This document shows, in pieces, positions 1 through 6,057 of a stretch of 10,830 nucleotides of DNA. Under the pieces are notes generated by a model. That model worked only from the letters and a program-made list of their open reading frames with translations. It searched no databases and was not told the origin of the DNA. Numbering within the stretch: the first letter of the stretch is position 1; each line of letters begins with the position of its first letter. Source of the DNA: Thiobacillaceae bacterium (GTDB lineage: Bacteria > Pseudomonadota > Gammaproteobacteria > Burkholderiales > Thiobacillaceae); assembly GCA_012274165.1 (NCBI GenBank), contig JAAPAA010000294.1, positions 1 through 10,830 of the forward strand, written 5' to 3'. The position numbers and the translations under genes were made by a program.

Positions 1-215
1 CCCTGTGCGCCCATGCCGGGCAGATAACGGCGGGCGAACCAGGCCACGGCGACAAAGCCGCCGAGAATCAGCCCCAGGCTGAGCAGCACGGTGAACAGGC
101 TGCCGGCGGTGTCAGGTGCGGCATATGCCCAGCCTGGGAGCAACAGCCCGGCACCTGCTGCCAGGCACACAGGGGGTTTACGGATCGCGTGAGCCGGTGC
201 CGGTTTAATGACCAT
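1..215 (-). CDS. fliO: FliO, flagellar export-gate assembly protein (partial, C-terminus outside window)
   Basis: Too short for most ORF callers because it runs off the window; I read it directly from an ATG at 213-215. The 71 visible residues show a long signal-type N-terminus: basic residues (K4, H9, R12, K13), a hydrophobic stretch at about 17-29, and a likely signal-peptidase site after the A-Y-A of residues 30-32. A second hydrophobic membrane segment follows at about 39-60, then a basic A-R-R-Y stop-transfer. This two-part N-terminus followed by a cytoplasmic tail is typical of FliO, which helps the FliP/FliR export gate assemble in the inner membrane. A good ribosome site (GAGGT, 8 bases before ATG) supports the start. 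The gene overlaps the end of the upstream gene by 11 bases. Position after fliJ and presumably before fliP fits. The call rests on topology and context, since FliO is poorly conserved. Confidence 0.75.
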   Translation of the reverse strand, partial: MVIKPAPAHAIRKPPVCLAAGAGLLLPGWAYAAPDTAGSLFTVLLSLGLILGGFVAVAWFARRYLPGMGAQ

Positions 216-672
216 ATTGGATGACCTCGCGCGCCCAGCGCGTCATGTCGGTGGCTTGAAGCGGCAACCGCACGGCAAGCGTGGCCTCGGTGAGCGGACT
301 GCTGAGCTGCCACGCCAGCGCGGGCGGCAGGCTGGTCGCAGGAGTATCCAGCCAGCATTCCGCCAGCGCCGCATCCAGCGTCAGCAGCAAACTCTTCGGC
401 ACAAACGAAGCCGCCCCGGTCACCCGCTGACCACCGAGCCGGCGCGCCAGCCACAAGGTGGCAAGCGCGCCATCGGGCTGCCAGATGGGCGTGGCGGGCG
501 CGGGATCAAACCCGCTCGGAGCGGTGTCAATGCGTGCCTGAACCGGCAAGCGCAGACGGGCCGTCAGCGTCATCGCAAGTTTGTGCGTGAAGCGTGCATG
601 CACGTTGTCGGGCGCGACAGCGGGCAGGCTCAGAAAAGCGATTTCAGCAGGCGTGAGGGCAAGCAACTGCAT
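205..672 (-). CDS. Unassigned flagellar-cluster protein, 155 aa, weakly FliM/SctQ-like (no SpoA domain)
   Basis: I do not firmly recognise this protein. It occupies the place where fliK, fliL, fliM and fliN usually lie between fliJ and fliO. It has no signal peptide or membrane segment, so it should be cytoplasmic. Residues 64-108 hold the only suggestive pattern: a W-Q-P-D at 64-67, a hydrophobic helix ending R-R-L-G-G at 77-81, then S-F-V-P at 89-92 and a helix ending C-W-L-D at 106-109. The middle domain of FliM and the N-terminal region of SctQ/HrcQ have a comparable layout (Gly-Gly turn, aromatic-Thr/Pro, helix ending in Trp). No C-terminal SpoA surface-presentation domain follows, and FliM or SctQ would be about twice as long. 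Its start overlaps the fliJ stop as TGATG and its end overlaps fliO by 11 bases, so it is a real, coupled gene. Pseudomonas HrcQA/HrcQB shows that a split SctQ can exist. Function is uncertain. Confidence 0.75.
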   Translation of the reverse strand: MQLLALTPAEIAFLSLPAVAPDNVHARFTHKLAMTLTARLRLPVQARIDTAPSGFDPAPATPIWQPDGALATLWLARRLGGQRVTGAASFVPKSLLLTLDAALAECWLDTPATSLPPALAWQLSSPLTEATLAVRLPLQATDMTRWAREVIQYGH

Positions 673-1121
673 CAGCTGAGGTGTCCTGTTTCGCGGTGAA
701 AGGTCAGTTCCACCAGCTCATCATGCTGGCGTTGCTCGATCCGCCGTTGCAGGATGGCGGCTTGTGCCAGATGGCGCTGCTCAAGCAGTTGCAGCGCCTT
801 GACCCGCTGATCCAGCTGCATCCATGCGGCCAGTTGCGCCTGCCAGTCACGGTAGGCGGCATCAATGCTGGCCTGGGTGGCCTGCATTTCGGCCGCCTGC
901 GCGCATTGCAGGCGGTTTTTCTCCTGCAGCTGCGCAGCTGAGACGCCGTCACGCAGCTCCATCGCCAGTTGCTCGATGTGGGCGTCGCGCAGGGTGGTCA
1001 ATTGCACCAGCCGGCCGCGTGCACGCAGCCAGATGCCATGTACCAGCTTGACCGTGCGCGCCTGCGTCTCGCTGCGCCGCACCGCCAGTTGCAGCACCCG
1101 CGCCAAGGCAAAGGGCTTCAT
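672..1121 (-). CDS. fliJ: FliJ, flagellar export chaperone/ATPase stalk protein
   Basis: The 149-residue product is almost wholly helical, rich in Q, A, L, R and E, with heptad-like spacing from about residue 15 to 140. FliJ is a two-stranded antiparallel coiled coil of about 145-150 residues, so length and composition fit. It inserts into the FliI hexamer, contacts FlhA and escorts chaperones, acting at the cytoplasmic face of the export gate. The N-terminus (M-K-P-F-A-L followed by L-Q-L-A) has the usual FliJ feel of a short Phe/Leu-rich lead before the first helix. A strong ribosome site (AGAGGTG, 1127-1133, spacer 5) sits before the ATG, which overlaps the fliI stop as ATGA. The gene directly follows fliI, as in most flagellar clusters. 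Sequence conservation in this family is low, so synteny carries much of the weight. Confidence 0.87.
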   Translation of the reverse strand: MKPFALARVLQLAVRRSETQARTVKLVHGIWLRARGRLVQLTTLRDAHIEQLAMELRDGVSAAQLQEKNRLQCAQAAEMQATQASIDAAYRDWQAQLAAWMQLDQRVKALQLLEQRHLAQAAILQRRIEQRQHDELVELTFHRETGHLS

Positions 1122-2512
1122 CCGAGCACCTCTTCGAGACCGGCGCGGGCGGTGTCCATCGACGCGCGTTCGCGCATGCCCTGCATCAGATAGCCTTGCA
1201 TCCGGGGATACAGCCGCACGCCTTCGTCCAGCACCAGATCGGCGCCCGGCACATAGGCGCCGACCGCCAGCAGGTCACGGCTACGCATATAGCGCGAATA
1301 CAGATATTTGAACCGGCGCGTCCGCTCCAGCCCCTCGTCGTTGAGCAGATCGGGCTGCACCCGGCTGATCGAGGCTTCGATGTCGATCGCCGGGTAATGC
1401 CCGGCATCGGCCAGATCCCGGCTCAGCACGATATGTCCGTCGAGAATCGCGCGCGCCGCGTCGGCGATCGGATCCTGCTGGTCGTCGCCTTCCATCAGCA
1501 CGGTGAAAAACGCAGTGATCGAACCGCTGCCGTTGCGGCCATTGCCGGCGCGCTCGGCCAGTTGCGGCAGCTTGGCGAACACCGACGGCGGGTAGCCCTT
1601 GGTGGCAGGCGGCTCGCCGATCGCCAGCGCCACCTCGCGCTGCGCCATCGCATAGCGGGTGAGCGAATCCATGATGAGCAGCACATGTTTGCCCTGATCG
1701 CGAAAATATTCGGCAATCGACATCGCATACGCCGCGCCGTTCAGGCGCATCAGCGGCGGATGGTCGGCGGGCGCGGCCACCACCACCGCGCGCGCCATGC
1801 CTTCCGCGCCGAGGATGGTGTCGATGAATTCCTTGACCTCGCGGCCGCGCTCGCCGATCAGGCCCACCACCACCACGTCGGCCTCGGTGTAGCGCGCCAT
1901 CATGCCGAGCAGCACGCTCTTGCCGACGCCGCTGCCGGCGAACAGGCCCAGCCGCTGCCCGCGCCCCACCGTCAGCAGACCGTTGATTGCACGCACGCCC
2001 ACGTCCAGCGTTTGCCGGATCGGCGCGCGTTCGAGCGGATTGATCGGCCGGCTGTACAAGGGCACCCGCCGCTCCAGCAGCACCGGACCGAGCCCATCGA
2101 GCGGCCGCCCGGCGCCGTCGAGCACCCGTCCCAGCAAACGCTCGCCCACCGGCACCTGCCGCACCCGGTCCTGCGCGCGACGGCGCAGGATGTAGCGCAC
2201 GCCCAGACGCGGCGGCTGCACCGCCATCGGGTTGTCGGGAACCACCCGCGCGCCCGGCATCACGCCATAAATATCGGAGGCCGGCATGATGAACAGGCGA
2301 TCGCCGGAAAAACCAGCCACTTCGGCTTCGATGTTCTGTCCGCCCGGAATCTGGATCTGGCACTGGCTGCCCACCGGCATGCGCAGCCCCACCGCTTCCA
2401 TCACCAGGCCGGAGACGCGGGTGAGGCGCCCGCTGCCGGCAATCGGCGTGGCCCAGCTGACGGCGCGCCGGCACGCCGCCAGGTATTCACGCAACCGAAC
2501 CACGCGTTCCAT
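1118..2512 (-). CDS. fliI: FliI, flagellum-specific export ATPase
   Basis: The 464-residue product is of normal FliI length and strongly conserved. An N-terminal beta-barrel domain occupies about residues 1-100 and the RecA-like ATPase core about 145-380. Walker A is A-G-S-G-V-G-K-S at 192-199, the G-E-R-G-R-E-V block with the catalytic glutamate is at 220-226, and Walker B is the hydrophobic strand ending in D282. The flagellar signature from S331 through E341-G-D-D to D348-P-I-A-D and the D-G-H-I-V-L-S-R block at 358-365 are all intact. FliI hydrolyses ATP at the base of the export apparatus with FliH and FliJ, to unload chaperones and unfold substrates. Its ATG overlaps the fliH stop as TAATG with no strong ribosome site, so translation is probably coupled. 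Nothing suggests loss of activity, unlike the altered FliG and FliF of the same operon. Confidence 0.98.
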   Translation of the reverse strand: MERVVRLREYLAACRRAVSWATPIAGSGRLTRVSGLVMEAVGLRMPVGSQCQIQIPGGQNIEAEVAGFSGDRLFIMPASDIYGVMPGARVVPDNPMAVQPPRLGVRYILRRRAQDRVRQVPVGERLLGRVLDGAGRPLDGLGPVLLERRVPLYSRPINPLERAPIRQTLDVGVRAINGLLTVGRGQRLGLFAGSGVGKSVLLGMMARYTEADVVVVGLIGERGREVKEFIDTILGAEGMARAVVVAAPADHPPLMRLNGAAYAMSIAEYFRDQGKHVLLIMDSLTRYAMAQREVALAIGEPPATKGYPPSVFAKLPQLAERAGNGRNGSGSITAFFTVLMEGDDQQDPIADAARAILDGHIVLSRDLADAGHYPAIDIEASISRVQPDLLNDEGLERTRRFKYLYSRYMRSRDLLAVGAYVPGADLVLDEGVRLYPRMQGYLMQGMRERASMDTARAGLEEVLG

Positions 2513-3117
2513 TATTCGAGCCAGTTCAGGTTGGAGCCCAGCACTTGGACTACCTGACGCCAGCGCGACGCCAGGGTGGCGTCGAGGTCGCCTTGCGGGG
2601 TTTCGATCTGGCAGCCGCCGCGCACGATGCGGATATCTTCAACGATGCGCAGCCGGTTCTTGTCGAGCACCTGATCAAGATGCGGCCGCACCAATGCGGC
2701 ATCGTCCGGGTTGAGCAGCAGTCGGGCTTCGCGGCTCGATTCGGCCATCAGTTTCAGCGCCTGGTTGATCACATCGAGAATATGTTGCGGACGCACCGCC
2801 AGTTCACCTGCCACCACCTGGCGCGCCACGTCGAGCGCCAGTTCCAGCACCATGTCGGCAAGGTGGAAATCAAGACTATCCAGCGCATTGTCGAAGCTTT
2901 CGACCAGCTGCTTCAGCTTCCCGCAGGCCTGCTCGGCCTTGGCCTGCCCGGCGGCCAGCCCTTCGGCGTAGCCTTCTGCGCGGGCGAGCTCACGCAGCCT
3001 GGCCAGTTCGGCGCCGTTGTCCGCTGCGCTCGCCCCTTCGCTCGCGGACGCGGCCAGTTCCACCACCTCCCACTGCTCGAATGCCGTGGTTTCCATTGGC
3101 ACACTGTCGTCGCTCAT
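2512..3117 (-). CDS. fliH: FliH, flagellar export ATPase regulator/stator
   Basis: The product is 201 residues, a typical length. FliH dimerises, binds the FliI N-terminus and ties the ATPase ring to the C-ring protein FliN and to FlhA. Key features are visible. A tryptophan-containing N-terminal segment (F13-E-Q-W16-E-V-V-E-L) resembles the anchoring motif used for FliN/FlhA contact. A GxxxGxxxG helix repeat lies at G49, G53 and G57. A central amphipathic coiled coil covers about 60-110. The C-terminal domain carries the conserved G-G-C-x-I-E-T-P-x-G-D-L-D-A block at 167-180. A perfect AGGAGG ribosome site (3122-3127, spacer 4) fixes the start at 3117, which overlaps the fliG stop as ATGA. 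The retained N-terminal Trp motif implies a FliN-type partner is still encoded somewhere, although none is present before fliO here. Confidence 0.93.
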   Translation of the reverse strand: MSDDSVPMETTAFEQWEVVELAASASEGASAADNGAELARLRELARAEGYAEGLAAGQAKAEQACGKLKQLVESFDNALDSLDFHLADMVLELALDVARQVVAGELAVRPQHILDVINQALKLMAESSREARLLLNPDDAALVRPHLDQVLDKNRLRIVEDIRIVRGGCQIETPQGDLDATLASRWRQVVQVLGSNLNWLE

Positions 3118-4079
3118 GCAGCCTCCTCTTGCGGGAACAGGATCGCCCCCTCGGCCGCCAGCCGTCGCAGGGTAGCGCTGGCTTCTTCCTGCGCGCCCTG
3201 GATCGCCGTGACCGGTACCGCGCCCAGGGTGTCCAGATCATCACGCATGCGCTGCGCAGCGGTCGGACTCATCACCGCGGTGAGCGCATCCAGCACCCGG
3301 CCATCGCTGCCCTTTAACGCCAGCAGCAGGACGCGCGCGCCGACGTTACGCAAAAACGTTTTACGGCTGGCCTCGGGCAGGCGCGCCAAATCTTCAAACG
3401 CGAGATGGCGCACGCGCAGGCGCGCAGCCAGCCCGGCATCGTCGTGGTCGATCTGGCTCAGCGCGGCCGCCGCGCTGCCCTCGCTCATCTGCCCCAGCAA
3501 GCTGGCGACGGCGGCTTCGCCCTGCGACGGCGCAGTCGTATCCAGGCTGGCCAGCCAATCGTTAAGTTCAGCCAACATGTCGGGATGCGGCGCATCGCTG
3601 TGCGCCAGGCTCAACAAGGTCTCGACCCGCGCAGTGCCCGGCAGCACATCCAGCACCGCCGCGGCGACGTCGCGCGGCAACTGCGCCAGCACAATGGCAA
3701 TCAGTTGCGGCTGCTGTTCTTCCAGCAGTCCGGCGATCTCCGCCGGTTCGCGCCCGGCCAGTTTGTCCTGCGCCTGACCGCCTGTTGCGCCCAGCCGTTG
3801 CAGCATCGCCTGCGCGCGCTCGGGGCTCCAGGCCAGCTTGAGGCTGTCGTCGAGAAAACGCCCGGCATCGGTGGCGAATCCGGTCTGCTCGGCGGCTTCG
3901 GCCGCGTAATCGCGCAGGATGAGCCGCACCCGCTCGCGCGGCAGCACGCCCATCTCACGCATGGCTGCGCCCAGCCGGCTGACCTCCAGCGGGCTCAGGT
4001 AACGGAATACCGCTGCCGTCGCCTCTTCGCCGAGGGCCAGCAGCAAGGCAGCGGATTTTTCGATGCCGGCCTGGCTCAT
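3114..4079 (-). CDS. fliG: FliG, flagellar rotor/switch protein (divergent)
   Basis: I chose the ATG at 4079 (321 residues), because it makes the ATGA overlap with fliF seen at other junctions and gives a normal FliG beginning (M-S-Q-A-G-I-E-K-S-A). A start at 4091 would add only four residues. FliG joins the MS ring to the C-ring and meets the stator. The N-terminal FliF-binding domain (about 1-95), middle armadillo (about 105-190) and C-terminal domain (about 220-321) are all present. Important motifs have drifted. The E-H-P-Q motif of the middle domain is Q-Q-P-Q (122-125), and the M-F-x-F hinge motif is H-L-A-F (225-228). Of the five torque residues of Escherichia coli FliG, K264, D288 and D289 are kept (K256, D280, D281), but R281 and R297 are T273 and P289 in my hand alignment. 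The protein is certainly of the FliG family; motor function is less certain. Confidence 0.92.
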   Translation of the reverse strand: MSQAGIEKSAALLLALGEEATAAVFRYLSPLEVSRLGAAMREMGVLPRERVRLILRDYAAEAAEQTGFATDAGRFLDDSLKLAWSPERAQAMLQRLGATGGQAQDKLAGREPAEIAGLLEEQQPQLIAIVLAQLPRDVAAAVLDVLPGTARVETLLSLAHSDAPHPDMLAELNDWLASLDTTAPSQGEAAVASLLGQMSEGSAAAALSQIDHDDAGLAARLRVRHLAFEDLARLPEASRKTFLRNVGARVLLLALKGSDGRVLDALTAVMSPTAAQRMRDDLDTLGAVPVTAIQGAQEEASATLRRLAAEGAILFPQEEAA

Positions 4080-5428
4080 GCGCGCATCCACAGTTTGATC
4101 ACATCGGCCGTCACGCGGGGATCCTGCAACGACTGGTTGCGGGCGGTGTCGAGCTCGACCTCAAAGTCGTCCATTGCAAGCTCGAGCGCCGGCGGCCGGC
4201 GCGTGCGCCACCAGCCGATTGCGCCCAGCAACAGCACCCCGCCTGCCCCGGCAGCCAGCCATGCCAGCGGAAATGCTTGCACCGGATTGATCTGCGCAGA
4301 CGGCTCGTGCTGCGGCCGCACCTGCGGAATCGAAACCGCGGCCGGGGGGCGCACCGCCACGTTGGGCGCGGCCCCCACTGGCGCCGCAGTGGCCGTTCCG
4401 GGCAACGCATACACATTCACGCTGTCGCCACGTGTAGCCACCAGGCCCAAGGCCTGACGCGTCAGTTGCCCGGCCCGCTTGATCTCGTCCGCGCTGGCGT
4501 CGAAGCCCAGAATCACGATGACGTTCAATCGCTGAATGCGGCCTTCTGGCACCCGCGTGGTGAGCACCGTTGTCTCAGACGGACGCGCCTGACCGCCGAC
4601 CATCGTGTTGCGCACCCGCTCGACGGTTTGCCGGGTTTCGCTGTCTTCCAGGGTGGCGGTGATCTGCACGCTGACACGATTCAGCCCCAGCCACGGCGTC
4701 AACACCGCCAGCGCGCGCCGCGCCAGATCCTGTTCCAGTGCCAGCTGCTGCGACTGCACCCGCTCGGGCGCCGTACCGCCCAACACCACCCCGTGCGGAT
4801 CCAGCACCTGCACTTCGGCGCGTTTCAAACGTGGCACGCTGGCCGCCACCAGCGTCTGGATGCTGCTCACCTGCGAGGCGGACAGTTGTGCGCCCGGGCG
4901 CAAACGCACCAGCACGGCAGCGGTGGCAGGCGGCGCATCGCGCAAGAACGGCGAGACTTTAGGCAAGGCAAGATGCACCCGCGCAAGCTCGATCGTTTCC
5001 AGCTTCTGGATCGAACGCGCCAGATCGATTTCAAGCGCGTGCTGATAGCGTTGCTGTTCTTCCAGCGACGATGCGCCAAAGTTGGGGGCGCGATCGATTG
5101 CATCCTCGGCGTCGGCATCGGACTTGGGCAAGCCCAGCGCGGCCAGGCGATACCGCGCCAGATGCAGCTGGTCGGCCGCGACCTCAACATTGCCGTTGAC
5201 GGCAGACAAACGGTAGGAAATATGGAGTTGTTCGAGTGCGGCGATGACTTCGCCGCCCGCGCGGTCGGACAGCTGCGGATACAGCACGCGGTAGGTCGGC
5301 GGGTTCAGCCACCAGTACGCGGTAGACAACATGACCAGCGGCAACACCACCAGCAGGGCCAGTATGAAGCGGCGCAAGGGCGTCGCGTCCACGATCAGAT
5401 CGCGCAGCGCGCTCAGCCAGGCTGGCAC
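4076..5428 (-). CDS. fliF: FliF, flagellar MS-ring protein (compact form)
   Basis: FliF forms the membrane ring that houses the export gate and carries FliG. Counting from the GTG at 5428, the product has 450 residues. An earlier GTG at 5437 would add three, but it overlaps the ribosome site GAGGTG (5435-5440), which is spaced 6 bases from 5428. I see a first membrane helix at about 19-41, the first ring-building motif at about 46-97, and the second at about 120-215 with the L-P-K-V-S-P-F-L block. A short third ring/collar region follows at about 225-340, then a Pro/Ala-rich linker, a second membrane helix at about 388-408, and the FliG-binding end (D-P-R-V-T-A-D-V-I-K-L-W). Usual FliF proteins have about 530-570 residues, so the collar and cytoplasmic tail are clearly shortened. 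No frameshift is evident. fliE, usually just upstream, is absent. Confidence 0.93.
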   Translation of the reverse strand: MPAWLSALRDLIVDATPLRRFILALLVVLPLVMLSTAYWWLNPPTYRVLYPQLSDRAGGEVIAALEQLHISYRLSAVNGNVEVAADQLHLARYRLAALGLPKSDADAEDAIDRAPNFGASSLEEQQRYQHALEIDLARSIQKLETIELARVHLALPKVSPFLRDAPPATAAVLVRLRPGAQLSASQVSSIQTLVAASVPRLKRAEVQVLDPHGVVLGGTAPERVQSQQLALEQDLARRALAVLTPWLGLNRVSVQITATLEDSETRQTVERVRNTMVGGQARPSETTVLTTRVPEGRIQRLNVIVILGFDASADEIKRAGQLTRQALGLVATRGDSVNVYALPGTATAAPVGAAPNVAVRPPAAVSIPQVRPQHEPSAQINPVQAFPLAWLAAGAGGVLLLGAIGWWRTRRPPALELAMDDFEVELDTARNQSLQDPRVTADVIKLWMRA

Positions 5429-5434
5429 GGATGG

Positions 5435-5440
5435 CACCTC
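5435..5440 (-). promoter_or_regulatory. Ribosome binding site deciding the fliF start
   Basis: The minus strand reads GAGGTG, then six bases, then GTG at 5428. This matches the 16S anti-Shine-Dalgarno well with good spacing. The alternative GTG start at 5437 lies inside this motif and would have no proper ribosome site of its own, so 5428 is preferred. Confidence 0.6.
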
Positions 5441-5502
5441 GTCTGCATGGCCGGATGTTGCAGCTTGGCCTCACGCGGAATATTTTGAATAGTCACATGG
5501 CG

Positions 5503-5508
5503 ATTATA
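5503..5508 (-). promoter_or_regulatory. Possible -10 box for the fliF operon
   Basis: The minus strand carries a perfect TATAAT that overlaps the sixA stop codon, about 75 bases before the fliF start, in otherwise GC-rich DNA. At 17-base spacing the -35 position reads CGCAGT, a poor match, and no sigma-54 (GG-N10-GC) or sigma-28 pattern is seen nearby. It could drive the flagellar operon from a housekeeping sigma factor, or be chance, with the operon read through from sixA. Confidence 0.28.
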
Positions 5509-5956
5509 ACCAGTCAGGCCCTGCCACTGCGCGCAATACCACCTGCAATTCTCCTGCGCGCTCGCGGCCCACAAACCACCAGATCCCGCCTTTTTTCACC
5601 GTCAGGTCGCCCGCCTGATTCGTCAGCAACTGCATCGCCACCTGCCCCAGCGTCGGTTGATGGCCGACGATCAACAACGGGTAAGCCGAGTCCGGCCAAT
5701 TGGCCACGCGCAACAGGTCGGCCGCGCTTGCGCCCGGCGCCAGTTCGGGCACCAGTTCATATTCGCGTCCCAGCGCCTGCGCCGTTTGCCGGGTGCGCGC
5801 AGCGGGACTCGCCAGCACCCGGATATCCTGCGGCAAACGCGGATTGAGCCAATCTGCCATGCGCGATGCCTGCTTGCGCCCCCGACTGGTCAGTTTGCGC
5901 TCCATATCCGGACTCGACTCCTCGGCCTCGGCGTGCCGCCACAAAATCAGTTCCAT
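5504..5956 (-). CDS. sixA: SixA-type phosphohistidine phosphatase
   Basis: The 150-residue protein is a small histidine-phosphatase-superfamily enzyme of the SixA type, which removes phosphate from phosphohistidine (for example on ArcB-type or PTS phosphotransfer domains) in the cytoplasm. The catalytic R-H pair is R7-H8 in the opening strand (L-I-L-W-R-H-A-E-A-E). The S-P-A-A-R-T-R-Q-T-A block supplies phosphate-binding R54 and R56, and the second catalytic His is H99 in G-H-Q-P-T-L-G. SixA proteins are about 150-160 residues and lack the insertions of phosphoglycerate mutases, which fits. The start has a good GAGGG ribosome site (5963-5967, spacer 6). It lies about 100 bases after the CYTH-CHAD gene on the same strand and 75 bases before fliF. 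Its proximity to ppk and CYTH-CHAD suggests a link with polyphosphate metabolism rather than motility, but that is inference. Confidence 0.92.
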   Translation of the reverse strand: MELILWRHAEAEESSPDMERKLTSRGRKQASRMADWLNPRLPQDIRVLASPAARTRQTAQALGREYELVPELAPGASAADLLRVANWPDSAYPLLIVGHQPTLGQVAMQLLTNQAGDLTVKKGGIWWFVGRERAGELQVVLRAVAGPDWL

Positions 5957-6057
5957 GCTGCGCCCTCAAAAAATACTGTTCCAAATAACCAACTAGGCAT
6001 TGTCCGACAGACGTGAGACCGGAACATGACAACCCTGCCATTCACGCCCCGCACAGC

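Noticed and set aside
68..454. Minus-strand frame of 128 codons spanning fliO and the 155-residue gene
   Set aside because: It is out of frame with both coupled genes, Cys/Ala-rich, and has no ribosome site or recognisable content.
1196..2557. Long open frame (453 codons) on the plus strand opposite fliI
   Set aside because: The product is a His/Arg/Ala-rich string typical of the antisense of GC-rich genes, with no family motifs, while fliI on the other strand is unmistakable.
2545..3777. Plus-strand open frame of 410 codons opposite fliH and fliG
   Set aside because: It crosses two well-supported minus-strand genes, and its second half is a low-complexity Ser/Arg/Ala string; it is a shadow frame.
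205..5437. A non-flagellar injectisome (SctJ, SctN, SctQ) rather than a flagellar cluster
   Set aside because: FliG and FliO have no injectisome counterparts, FliF has two membrane helices and a FliG-binding tail, and FliI carries the flagellar form of the ATPase motifs. A flagellum-derived system remains open, but a standard injectisome does not fit.
5503..5540. Sigma-54 or sigma-28 promoter for the fliF operon
   Set aside because: TGGCAG on the minus strand lacks a GC at the required distance for sigma-54, and no TAAAGTTT / GCCGATAA pair for sigma-28 is present.
5957..6057. Terminator or small gene between CYTH-CHAD and sixA
   Set aside because: The 101 bases show only a 5-bp potential stem with a long loop and no T run, and no convincing small open frame.
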